NCBI RefSeq assembly: GCF_937926365.1 | Contig: NZ_CALAOH010000240.1 | Span: 1 to 10,530 of the forward strand | Origin: an uncultured Azohydromonas sp. | GTDB lineage: Bacteria; Pseudomonadota; Gammaproteobacteria; Burkholderiales; Burkholderiaceae_C | Length of the DNA: 10,530 nt | Direction of reading: 5' to 3' | Shown here: one piece after another, positions 4,801 to 10,530 of the stretch | Position numbering within the stretch: position 1 is the stretch's first letter | Layout of the letters: each line of letters opens with the position of its first letter | Notes under the pieces: generated by a model | What the model saw: the letters and a program-made list of their open reading frames with translations, nothing else | The model's database searches: none | Told to the model about the DNA's origin: nothing | Made by a program: the position numbers and the translations under genes

Positions 4801-7061
4801 GCCACGCCACCCCTTCCCTCGCGCGCCCGGCGCGCCGCCGCTTCCTCGGCCAGGGCGCCGCGCTGGGCGCGGGCCTGGTGCTGGGGCTGCGCCTGGACGC
4901 CCAGGCGCAGGGCGCCGCCCCGGTGCTCAAGCCCGGCGGCGAGGCCGTGGAGTTCCGGCCCAGCGCCTTCATCCGCATCACGGCCGACGGGCAGGTGACG
5001 CTGGTCTCCAAGCAGCCCGAGATCGGCCAGGGCATCAAGACCGCGCTGCCCATGGTGCTGGCCGAGGAGCTGGAGGTGGACTGGCGCAGCGTGCGCGTCG
5101 TCCAAGGCGACCTGGACCCCATCTACGGCAGCCAGAGTGCCGGCGGCTCCACCTCCACGCCCACCAACTACGAGAACTTCCGCCGCCTGGGCGCGACCGC
5201 GCGCGTGCTGCTCGTGCAGGCCGCGGCCGGCCAGTGGCGCGTGCCGGTGGCCGAGTGCCACGCCGCCGAGGGCGTGGTGCACCACCGCGCCAGCGGGCGC
5301 CGGCTGCCCTATGCGCGGCTGGTGGCCGCCGCGGCGGCGCTGCCGCTGCCCGATCCGGACGGCGTGCAGCTCAAGGACCCCAAGGACTACAAGCTGCTGG
5401 GCCGGCGCATCGGCGGCGTGGACAACCCGGCCGTGGTCACCGGCAAGCCGCTGTTCGGCATCGACGTGCAGCTGCCGGGCATGCTCTACGCGGTGTACGA
5501 GAAAAGCCCCGCCTTCGGCGGCAAGGTGCGCAGCGCCAACCTGGAGGCGATCCGCGCCCTGCCCGGGGTGCGCGACGCCTTCGTGATCGAGGGCACGGCC
5601 AACCTCAACGGGCTGGTGCCGGGCGTGGCGATCGTTGCGGACTCCACCTGGGCCGCGATCAGCGCGCGCCGGCGGCTGGAGGTGGCCTGGGACGAGGGAC
5701 CGGTGGCCGCGCAGAGCTGGGGCGAGTTCAGCGCACGCGCGCGCGCCCTCGCCGGCCAGCCCGGCGCCATGGTGCAGCGCCGCGACGGCGACGTGGAGAC
5801 CGCACTGGCCGGCGCGGCCAAGACCGTGGCGGCCTCCTACAGCTACCCCTTCGTCTCCCACGCCAGCATCGAGCCGCAGAACGCCACCGCCTGGTGGCAC
5901 GACGGCGGCCTGGAGCTGTGGGTGCCGACGCAGAACCCGGCGGCGGGGCAGAACCTGGTGTCGGCCACGCTGGGCATTCCCAAGGAGCGCATCAAGCTGC
6001 ACATCACCCGCAGCGGCGGCGGCTTCGGCCGGCGGCTGGGCGCGGACTACGTGGTGGAAGCCGCCGCCATCGCGCGCGAAGTGGCGAAGAAGACGCCCGT
6101 GCCGGTGAAGCTGACCTGGACGCGCGAGGACGACCTGCGCCACGACCATTACCGCCCCGGCGGCTTCCACCACCTGCGCGCCGGGCTGGACGCGCAAGGC
6201 AGGCTGATTGCCTGGCACAACCATTTCGTGACCTTCGCCAACCGCGTGCAGCGCGACGGACAGAGCGTGCTGGCCACCGGCAGCGGCGGCTCGCTCAACG
6301 GCGACGAGTTCCCGGGGCGCTGGGTGGCGAACTGCCTGCTGGAGCAGACGCCGCTGGAATGCGGCATCCCGATGGGGCCGTGGCGCGCGCCGGGCAGCAA
6401 CGTCTTCGCCTGGGTGTTCCACAGCTTCATCGACGAAGCGGCGCATGCCGCGGGGCGCGACCCGCTGGAGTTCCGGCTGGAGCTGCTGGGCGACAAGGAC
6501 GTCGTCCCGGCCACCGACCCGCGCGCCCTGCCCTACAACGTGAGCCGCATGAAGGGCGTGCTGCGCGAGGTGGCGGCGCGCGCGGGCTGGGGCCGCACGA
6601 AGTTCGAGCGCGGGCGCGGCCAGGGCATCGCCTTCCACTTCAGCCACCGCGGCTACATCGCGCAGGTGGCGGAGGTGACGGTGTCCAAGTCCGGCGAGCT
6701 GAAGGTGGACCGCGTGGTGGTGGTGTCGGACATCGGCGCGCAGATCATCAACCCCAGCGGTGCGGAGAACCAGGTGCAGGGCTCGGTGATCGACGCGCTG
6801 GGCACGCTGCTGCACGCGGAGCTGGACATCCAGCGCGGGCGCGTGGTGCAGGGCAATTTCACGGAGTACCCGCTGATCCGCCTGCCCGAGGTGCCCACGC
6901 GCGTCGAGGTGCATTTCCTGCAGACGGGCTTCCCCGTCACGGGCCTGGGCGAGCCGGCCTTTCCGCCGCTGGCGCCGGCGGTGTGCAACGCCATCTTCGC
7001 GGCCACGGGCAAGCGGGTGCGCGAGCTGCCGCTCAGGCGCAGCGACTTGCGGTGGACGTGA
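4797..7061 (+). CDS. Molybdopterin-binding large subunit, xanthine dehydrogenase family (isoquinoline 1-oxidoreductase beta type)
   Basis: This 754-residue protein is the catalytic subunit of a molybdenum hydroxylase, which oxidises an aldehyde or N-heterocycle using water as the oxygen source. A Tat signal is clear: R13-R14-R15-F16-L17-G, a hydrophobic stretch, and a likely cleavage after AQA37, so the enzyme acts in the periplasm. Cofactor motifs are SGGGFGRR (406-413), the MGPWRAPGSN segment (526-535) and the C-terminal GLGEP (717-720... with catalytic Glu719). The domain order and length fit the IorB-like family, in which the large subunit lacks its own Fe-S and FAD domains. AAGGAG lies 5 bases before the ATG, and the start overlaps the small-subunit stop (ATGA). 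No FAD subunit, cytochrome c subunit or XdhC-type maturation gene is in the window, so the electron acceptor and chaperone are encoded elsewhere. Confidence 0.9.
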   Translation: MSHATPSLARPARRRFLGQGAALGAGLVLGLRLDAQAQGAAPVLKPGGEAVEFRPSAFIRITADGQVTLVSKQPEIGQGIKTALPMVLAEELEVDWRSVRVVQGDLDPIYGSQSAGGSTSTPTNYENFRRLGATARVLLVQAAAGQWRVPVAECHAAEGVVHHRASGRRLPYARLVAAAAALPLPDPDGVQLKDPKDYKLLGRRIGGVDNPAVVTGKPLFGIDVQLPGMLYAVYEKSPAFGGKVRSANLEAIRALPGVRDAFVIEGTANLNGLVPGVAIVADSTWAAISARRRLEVAWDEGPVAAQSWGEFSARARALAGQPGAMVQRRDGDVETALAGAAKTVAASYSYPFVSHASIEPQNATAWWHDGGLELWVPTQNPAAGQNLVSATLGIPKERIKLHITRSGGGFGRRLGADYVVEAAAIAREVAKKTPVPVKLTWTREDDLRHDHYRPGGFHHLRAGLDAQGRLIAWHNHFVTFANRVQRDGQSVLATGSGGSLNGDEFPGRWVANCLLEQTPLECGIPMGPWRAPGSNVFAWVFHSFIDEAAHAAGRDPLEFRLELLGDKDVVPATDPRALPYNVSRMKGVLREVAARAGWGRTKFERGRGQGIAFHFSHRGYIAQVAEVTVSKSGELKVDRVVVVSDIGAQIINPSGAENQVQGSVIDALGTLLHAELDIQRGRVVQGNFTEYPLIRLPEVPTRVEVHFLQTGFPVTGLGEPAFPPLAPAVCNAIFAATGKRVRELPLRRSDLRWT

Positions 7062-7072
7062 CTTGCCTTGCC

Positions 7073-7087
7073 GCGGCCAATGGCCGC
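7073..7087 (+). terminator. Short GC hairpin after the large-subunit gene
   Basis: GCGGCC (7073-7078) and GGCCGC (7082-7087) form a perfect 6-bp stem with a 3-base AAT loop, starting 11 bases after the stop codon. It has no T-run, so any termination role is uncertain. Confidence 0.25.
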
Positions 7088-7131
7088 ACTGGCAGGCGAA
7101 GCTGAAGGCGGTCCTAAATTCGATTGCACCT

Positions 7132-7160
7132 CCCTCTCTCGGCCACGGGAGAGGGTCTTT
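7132..7160 (+). terminator. Hairpin CCCTCTCTC/GGGAGAGGG with short T-rich tail
   Basis: CCCTCTCTC (7132-7140) pairs with GGGAGAGGG (7147-7155) through nine pairs including one G·T, with a GGCCAC loop, and TCTTT (7156-7160) follows. It may end the molybdenum hydroxylase transcript or attenuate reading into the DUF3016 gene 17 bases later. CCCTCTC...GAGAGGG hairpins are also a common intergenic repeat type in proteobacteria, so a repeat origin is possible. Confidence 0.4.
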
Positions 7161-7176
7161 GGCTGGAGGACCCGCC

Positions 7177-7701
7177 ATGCAAGCCCAAGCCCTGCGCATC
7201 GCCGCATCGTTCGCCCTGTCGCTGGGAGCGCCCGCGTTCGCGGCCGCACCCGGCGAGGCCGGGCCGCGCGGCAGCACCGAGATCGTTTTCACGCAGCCGG
7301 AGCGCTACATCGACGCCGGAGACGGCCCTGCCGAGGTCCGCGCCAACCTGGCGCTGCTGCAGCGCACGCTGCAGGAGCTGGGCCAGAAGTGGCTGCAACC
7401 CGGGCAGTCGCTGCGCATCGAGGTCGAGCAGGTGGACCTGGCCGGGCGCGTGGAGCCGGCGCTGCGCCATCCGCAGCCCCTGCGCGTGCTGCGCGGCGGT
7501 GCGGACTGGCCCCGCATCGACTTCAAGTACACGCTGAGCACCGCGGCCACCGGTGCCCAGGAGTCGGGTACGGCCTCGATCAGCGACCAAGCCTACCTGC
7601 TGCACCCCATCACGCATACCGGCGAGCCGCTGCGCTACGAGCGCCGCATGCTGGCGCAGTGGTTCCGCCACCGCTTCGGAGAACGCCCGGCAGCGCCCTG
7701 A
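7177..7701 (+). CDS. Secreted DUF3016 family protein
   Basis: This 174-residue protein has a Sec signal peptide (1-22, cleavage AFA|AAP). The DUF3016 region begins with EIVFTQPERYIDAGD (35-49), the family's V.F..PE.+.D motif. It continues through a helix-rich stretch (about 53-72) to strands ending near the conserved-looking WFRHRFG at the C-terminus. The family has no established function; members are small periplasmic or exported proteins of proteobacteria. GGAGG lies 7 bases before the ATG at 7177, which is also where the signal peptide begins. The upstream in-frame start at 7063 would add non-homologous sequence across two hairpins. It lies 115 bases after the molybdenum hydroxylase genes on the same strand, so co-transcription is possible, but a functional link is not shown. 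Confidence 0.8.
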   Translation: MQAQALRIAASFALSLGAPAFAAAPGEAGPRGSTEIVFTQPERYIDAGDGPAEVRANLALLQRTLQELGQKWLQPGQSLRIEVEQVDLAGRVEPALRHPQPLRVLRGGADWPRIDFKYTLSTAATGAQESGTASISDQAYLLHPITHTGEPLRYERRMLAQWFRHRFGERPAAP

Positions 7702-7761
7702 GCGGCGGCCGGCCGGGCTGCGGGCCTCATCCCGGCTCTCGATCGGCGCTGCAATATCCCT

Positions 7762-7843
7762 CGTCATGCCCGCGAAGGCGGGCATCCACGCGGACCGGGA
7801 TGCCGCCCGGAGTTCGTGGACACCCGCCTCCGCGGGTGTGACG
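7762..7843. repeat. REP-like inverted pair of palindromes (complete)
   Basis: Left unit: ATGCCCGC (7766-7773) with GCGGGCAT (7778-7785), loop GAAG. Right unit: ACACCCGC (7820-7827) with GCGGGTGT (7832-7839), loop CTCC. The two units face each other, and the outer edges CGTCA (7762-7766) and TGACG (7839-7843) are complementary, giving the paired BIME-like layout. Translated on the minus strand it gives the well-known spurious peptide type VTPAEAGVH...WMPAFAGMT. It shares its architecture with the pair at 4164-4277, although the stem sequences differ by compensating changes. Confidence 0.7.
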
Positions 7844-8086
7844 GGATTCTTCAAGTCGGCATCAAAGGTTGGTATGAAGGCATCCTGTCCCGGGAAAGCA
7901 CTGCGGATGCTTGGGTGGCAAACGCCAATACACCGGCGCTCGCATTCCACGAAAAGCCCGGCCGGAAATGGCCCCAGGCCAGCAGCACTGCTGAACTCCT
8001 GTACGAGGCGCAACACCGCGGAAGGCTGCAGGCGCCGGATCGGCCGGTAATGGCCCTTCGCATGGGCCTGGATGCGGCATTCCGCC

Positions 8087-8102
8087 CGGCACGGACGCTG
8101 CA
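8087..8102 (+). promoter_or_regulatory. Possible sigma-54 promoter of the metallo-hydrolase gene
   Basis: CGGCACGGACGCTGCA matches TGGCAC-N5-TTGCW with two mismatches (first base and the first T of TTGC). The invariant GG (8088-8089) and GC (8100-8101) are 10 bases apart. The predicted start near 8113 would leave a 37-base leader before the ATG at 8150. A half-conserved copy of the sbp dyad (8000-8015) lies at about -105. GC-rich DNA gives chance matches, so this is tentative. Confidence 0.35.
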
Positions 8103-8149
8103 AGGCATGCAGCCGTTTCTTCGCACGGGCCACCGCCCCTCTTGACTCC

Positions 8150-9067
8150 ATGAGAACCAATACCTTCCTGCGCTCCGCACTGGCCCTGGCCGCCGGGCTG
8201 ACCCTGACCCTTGCCGCGCAAGCCCAGCAGGAGCGCGACTTCAGCAAGGTCGAGATCAAGACCAACCGCCTCGCGGCCGACTTCCACACCCTGGACGGCC
8301 AGGGCGGCACGATCAGCGTGCTCAGCGGCCCGGAGGGCGTGCTGATCGTCGATTCGCAGTTCGCCCCGCTGAGCGAGAAGATCATTGCCGCGATCCGCGC
8401 CATCTCCGACAAGCCCATCCGCTTCCTGGTCAACACGCACGTGCACGGCGACCACACCGGCGGCAACGAGAACTTCGGCAAGCAGGGCACGCTGATCTTC
8501 GCGCGCGAGATCGTGCGCCAGCGGCTGCAGAACCCCAAGCCCGGCGCCAGCGGCAACACGCCGCGCCCGGCGGCCGCGGCGGCGCTGCCGGTGATCACCT
8601 TCGAGCAGCCGGTGAACATCCACCTCAACGGCGAGGCCGTGGAGCTGCTGCCCGTGCGTCCGGCCCACACCGACGGCGACCTGCTGGTGCGCTTCCCGAA
8701 GCACGACATCCTGGCCGTAGGGGACTACTTCCGCTCCGAAGGCTGGCCGGTGGTGGATCTGAACAACGGTGGCAAGCTGCAGGGCACCATCGACGCGCTG
8801 GACACCACGCTCAAGCTCGCCGGCCCCAGCACCCGCATCGTGCCGGGCCACGGCAAGGTGACGGACCGCGCCGCCGTGGCGCGGCAGCGCGAGCTGCTGA
8901 TCGCCGTGCGCGACAAGGTCGCGCCGCTGGTGGCCGCGGGCAAGACGGCCGACGAGGTGGTGGCCTCCAAGCCCACCGCCGATTTCGATGCGCAGGTACC
9001 CAACGGCGCGCAAAGCGCCGAGCGCTTCGTGCGCTGGCTGTACGCGGAGCTCAAGGCCGGGCTTTGA
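8150..9067 (+). CDS. Secreted metallo-beta-lactamase-fold hydrolase
   Basis: This 305-residue protein has a Sec signal peptide (1-25, cleavage AQA|QQ) and one MBL-fold domain. The binuclear metal site is complete: His97, His99, Asp101 and His102 in NTHVHGDHTGG, His173 in PAHTDGD, Asp192 in AVGDYF and His234 in VPGHG. It therefore most likely hydrolyses a small substrate in the periplasm. Substrates in this superfamily range from thioesters and lactones to sulfate esters and beta-lactams, and nothing visible fixes the choice. It does not have the length or C-terminal domains of SdsA1-type alkylsulfatases. The ATG at 8150 is chosen because it begins the signal peptide; no Shine-Dalgarno precedes it, and an in-frame ATG at 8072 would bury the signal. 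It is monocistronic, ends before convergent genes and may be under the sigma-54-like site at 8087. Confidence 0.87.
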   Translation: MRTNTFLRSALALAAGLTLTLAAQAQQERDFSKVEIKTNRLAADFHTLDGQGGTISVLSGPEGVLIVDSQFAPLSEKIIAAIRAISDKPIRFLVNTHVHGDHTGGNENFGKQGTLIFAREIVRQRLQNPKPGASGNTPRPAAAAALPVITFEQPVNIHLNGEAVELLPVRPAHTDGDLLVRFPKHDILAVGDYFRSEGWPVVDLNNGGKLQGTIDALDTTLKLAGPSTRIVPGHGKVTDRAAVARQRELLIAVRDKVAPLVAAGKTADEVVASKPTADFDAQVPNGAQSAERFVRWLYAELKAGL

Positions 9068-9073
9068 CGCGCG

Positions 9074-9093
9074 GGCGGCGCTTCGGCGCCGCC
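9074..9093. terminator. TTCG-tetraloop hairpin between convergent genes
   Basis: GGCGGCGC (9074-9081) and GCGCCGCC (9086-9093) form a perfect 8-bp stem closed by TTCG, i.e. a very stable cUUCGg loop in RNA. It begins 6 bases after the metallo-hydrolase stop and 11 bases from the stop of the opposing gene, so it can serve both strands. No T-run flanks it on either side. GCGGGC (9071-9076) and GCCCGC (9098-9103) offer an alternative wider pairing. Confidence 0.55.
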
Positions 9094-9103
9094 AACTGCC
9101 CGC

Positions 9104-9547
9104 TCACCGGTGCGCCGGCAACGGCCGCAGCCGGTGCAGGAACGGGTTGTAGGTGACGAGCTGCAGCGCGCCGACCTGGCGCTTCATCCCGGCATCGAGC
9201 AGGTCGCAGGCCTCGGCGAGCTGCAGCCACACCACGTCGCCGCCGGCGCGCGGCGCCGCCTCGGCATAGAGCAGCGAGGCCGACGCGCCGCAGGGGCCGA
9301 TCACCTCCGCCACGTTGCGCACGAAGCGCAGCAGCCGGTCGTCGCCGAGCGGCCGCCCGTAGCACAGCAGCACCTGGCGCTCGCGCAGCGCGGCGCCCAG
9401 CACGCGCGCCTGGGACGCCGTGACCGGCTGGGCGAGGTCGAGCCCGTGGACGCGGGCGCCCAGCAGCCCGTCCAGCGGCTCGATCCGGATGCCGTCGCCG
9501 CTGCGCCTACAGTCGGGCTCCGGGGCCTCACGGGGTACGACGCTCAT
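9104..9547 (-). CDS. Shortened TauD/TfdA-like protein lacking the iron-binding segment (possible degraded gene)
   Basis: The 147-residue product resembles two separated parts of TauD/TfdA Fe(II)/2-oxoglutarate dioxygenases. Residues 19-84 match the N-terminus (IRIEPLDGLLGARVHGLDL, then ERQVLLCYGRPLGDD). Residues 88-134 match a later segment (SASLLYAEAAPRAGGDVVWL...AEACDLL). The stretch that normally lies between them, carrying the WHxD iron-binding motif, is absent around residues 84-90, and the C-terminal His and Arg are also missing, so it should not be a working dioxygenase. The frame itself is intact and its ATG overlaps the upstream gene's TGA (ATGA), implying coupled translation. It may be a decaying remnant with an in-frame deletion or a repurposed non-enzymatic protein. 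No separate Shine-Dalgarno is obvious. The resemblance is read by eye and is moderate. Confidence 0.55.
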   Translation of the reverse strand: MSVVPREAPEPDCRRSGDGIRIEPLDGLLGARVHGLDLAQPVTASQARVLGAALRERQVLLCYGRPLGDDRLLRFVRNVAEVIGPCGASASLLYAEAAPRAGGDVVWLQLAEACDLLDAGMKRQVGALQLVTYNPFLHRLRPLPAHR

Positions 9548-9825
9548 GCTCTGGCTCCCTCGGGTTCGGCGGCCACTGCCTGCACGCCGGTGACGTTGGC
9601 CGTTGCCGTATCCGGCCGCTTCGCGCCGGCGGCATGCAGCAGCTGCTGCCAGACGCCGGCACCGTCTACGAACACGCGCAGCTCGCCCGGCGCGAAGGCG
9701 TGCCAGGCGGCCATGCCCCAGCCCTCGACATGCTGGCCGGTGGCGCCACCGCGGGCGGACAGGCCGCTGAACGGGAAGGTCGCGGCGGTGGGGGCGTTGG
9801 CGTTGAGGGCGAGCAGTTGGCACAT
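9544..9825 (-). CDS. Short class II glutamine amidotransferase-like protein (YafJ-type N-terminus only; possible remnant)
   Basis: The 93-residue product begins MCQLLALNANAPT and continues FSGLSARGGATGQHVEGWG, closely following the N-terminus of YafJ-type class II glutamine amidotransferases. The nucleophile Cys2 and the RGG (25-27) and GWG (35-37) motifs are present. Homology fades after RVFVD (50-54). The rest of the domain, with the AHIR...NTHPF and HNG glutamine-site motifs, is missing; normal members are about 250 residues. The ATG at 9825 is preferred because it places Cys at position 2, as the family requires; in-frame starts at 9843 and 9906 would bury it. The tail (55-93) is Ala-rich and unrecognised. 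Its TGA overlaps the ATG of the TauD-like gene. It may be a truncated pseudogene, or a small protein kept together with its coupled neighbour. Confidence 0.5.
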   Translation of the reverse strand: MCQLLALNANAPTAATFPFSGLSARGGATGQHVEGWGMAAWHAFAPGELRVFVDGAGVWQQLLHAAGAKRPDTATANVTGVQAVAAEPEGARA

Positions 9826-9891
9826 GGCGTCGAAGGCCTTCATTTTTCGCCGCCAGGCCGCGCGCTTTAACGAAGCCTTTGTCCGATCGAC

Positions 9892-9908
9892 ATGTGCAAG
9901 CCGCACAT
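9892..9908. repeat. Inverted repeat ATGTGC-AAGCC-GCACAT
   Basis: This perfect 6+5+6 dyad sits in the 118-base gap between the efflux-factor stop and the amidotransferase-like gene, 67 bases upstream of that gene's start on the minus strand. It could be an operator or the tail hairpin of the efflux-factor transcript; no T-run follows on the minus strand. I find no convincing sigma-70 promoter beside it. Confidence 0.3.
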
Positions 9909-9943
9909 CGGCTCGGCCGCGGGCTGCCGTGCCGTGGCGATGC

Positions 9944-10530
9944 TCACCAGCGCCCGGCCAGGTTCTTGAGCAGTTGGTTCACCGCGCTGAGCTGGCGCGC
10001 CTGCACGTCCAGCAGGCTGCGCTCGGCGTTGAGCGCGGTGTTCTGCGCCGTGACGACGTTGAGGTAGCCCACGGTGCCCACGCGGTACTGCTCTTGCGTG
10101 ATCTCCAGGTTGCGCTGCGCGTTGCCCAGCGCCTCGCGCAGCAGCGCGGCCTCGTCCCGCAGCCGTTGCGCCAGCACCAGGTTGTCCTCCACTTCCAGCA
10201 GCGCGGTGAGCACGGTCTGTCGGTAGGCGGCCGCGCTTGCCGAGGCGCCGGCGCGCGCGGCGTCCAGCACCGACTGCTGCGCCCCGCCGTCGAAGAGCCG
10301 CTGCGCCAGCGCGCCGCCCAGGGACCACGCCAGGCTCGACGCCTCGAACAGGCCGGCGCCGGCGCTGCCGCGCAGCCCGCCGCTGGCGCTCAGCGTCAGG
10401 GCCGGGAAGAAGCCCGCATCGGCCACGCCCACCTGCGCCCAGGCCGCTTCCAAGCGCTGCTGCGCGGCGCGGATGTCGGGCCGGCGCTGCAGCAGCGCGC
10501 CCGGCAGCAGCTCGGGCACGGGCGGCGGCG
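9944..10530 (-). CDS. RND-type outer-membrane efflux factor, NodT/OprM family, C-terminal part (5' end outside window)
   Basis: The minus-strand frame runs from the right edge to a stop at 9944-9946, so about 195 C-terminal residues are visible. After a Pro-rich PPPVPELLPGALL comes LLQRRPDIRAAQQRLEAAWA, the hallmark segment of the second repeat in TolC-like outer-membrane factors (LLxRRPDIxxAE..L). VADAGFFPALTLSASGGLRG follows, then a long alpha-helical barrel segment (about residues 75-190 of the visible part) with EITQEQYRVGTVGYLNVVTAQ, the usual RY..G....L.vl.aq motif. This protein would form the outer-membrane duct of a tripartite efflux pump together with an inner-membrane transporter and a periplasmic adaptor, presumably encoded to the right. 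The GTG at 10517-10519 is an internal Val rather than a start, because the frame and homology continue to the window edge. Confidence 0.87.
   Translation of the reverse strand, partial: PPPVPELLPGALLQRRPDIRAAQQRLEAAWAQVGVADAGFFPALTLSASGGLRGSAGAGLFEASSLAWSLGGALAQRLFDGGAQQSVLDAARAGASASAAAYRQTVLTALLEVEDNLVLAQRLRDEAALLREALGNAQRNLEITQEQYRVGTVGYLNVVTAQNTALNAERSLLDVQARQLSAVNQLLKNLAGRW

Larger units (their letters stand above)
7702..8149 (+). other. Gene-free stretch before the metallo-hydrolase gene
   Basis: These 448 bases contain a REP-like pair (7762-7843), a small hairpin GGCCC/GGGCC (8052-8056 with 8064-8068), a dyad CAGCA-C-TGCTG (7983-7993) and a sigma-54-like promoter (8087-8102). Open frames cross it on both strands, but none has a credible start with ribosome binding site or a recognisable product. 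Base composition at 7850-8050 is less extreme in GC than in the flanking genes. Confidence 0.55.

Noticed and set aside
5234..7105. 623-residue plus-strand frame inside the molybdopterin subunit
   Set aside because: It is in a different frame from the homologous protein and is almost entirely Arg/Gly/Ala/Pro.
4704..7292. 862-residue open frame on the minus strand across the molybdopterin subunit
   Set aside because: It is a long shadow frame caused by high GC. The plus-strand protein has a Tat signal, cofactor motifs and the catalytic Glu, whereas the minus-strand product is low-complexity.
7816..8145. 109-residue plus-strand open frame in the gene-free stretch
   Set aside because: It begins inside the REP-like repeat, has no Shine-Dalgarno, no signal or known motif, and ends five bases before the hydrolase start.
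7114..8709. 531-residue minus-strand open frame spanning DUF3016, the repeat and the metallo-hydrolase
   Set aside because: It contains the peptide VTPAEAGVH...WMPAFAGMT, the typical artefact of translating REP-like repeats, and runs antisense to two supported genes.
9634..9870. 78-residue plus-strand open frame opposite the amidotransferase-like gene
   Set aside because: The minus strand reads an unmistakable MCQLL...RGG...GWG class II amidotransferase N-terminus; the plus-strand product matches nothing.
1..10530. CRISPR arrays, tRNA or rRNA genes, insertion sequences, phage genes
   Set aside because: No direct-repeat series, cloverleaf, rRNA segment, transposase or integrase was recognised on either strand.

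Overview
The window is very GC-rich (mostly GC at third codon positions) and reads like a chromosomal piece of a betaproteobacterium of the Burkholderiales, most likely Comamonadaceae-like. This rests on codon style, the protein families present and the intergenic short-palindrome repeats; no rRNA or other taxonomic marker is present, so the placement is an inference.

Region 1 (1-4100) is the most coherent unit. It opens with the 3' end of a gene ending in a Fis-type helix-turn-helix, as in sigma-54-dependent activators. A hairpin-plus-T-run terminator follows, then a perfect 16-bp dyad (430-445) and an excellent sigma-54 (-24/-12) promoter (527-542). Downstream lies a tight five-gene operon: a periplasmic sulfate-binding protein (sbp), then exbB, exbD, a second exbD and tonB. 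The genes are 4-25 bases apart and read as one transcript. The operon combines a sulfate-type binding protein with a private set of Ton energy-transducing proteins. No ABC permease or ATPase and no TonB-dependent receptor is in view. The simplest reading is a sigma-54-controlled sulfur-acquisition or sulfur-starvation module that powers an outer-membrane receptor encoded elsewhere.

Region 2 (4101-7701) starts with an intergenic REP-like palindrome pair. It then holds a two-gene molybdenum hydroxylase of the isoquinoline 1-oxidoreductase type: a [2Fe-2S] subunit and a Tat-exported molybdopterin subunit, joined by an ATGA overlap. A small secreted DUF3016 protein follows.

Region 3 (7702-9103) has a 448-base gene-free stretch with a second REP-like pair and a possible second sigma-54 promoter. 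Next comes a secreted metallo-beta-lactamase-fold hydrolase with a complete metal-binding set. It ends at a stem closed by a TTCG tetraloop, between convergent genes.

Region 4 (9104-10530, minus strand) holds two very short ORFs coupled by an ATGA overlap. One is the N-terminal slice of a class II glutamine amidotransferase. The other is a TauD/TfdA-like protein whose iron-binding segment is missing. At the right edge is the C-terminal half of an RND-type outer-membrane efflux factor (NodT family).

The main candidates for something undescribed are the sigma-54/Sbp/Ton module and, less certainly, the coupled pair of miniature proteins. No CRISPR array, tRNA, rRNA, transposase or phage gene was seen.
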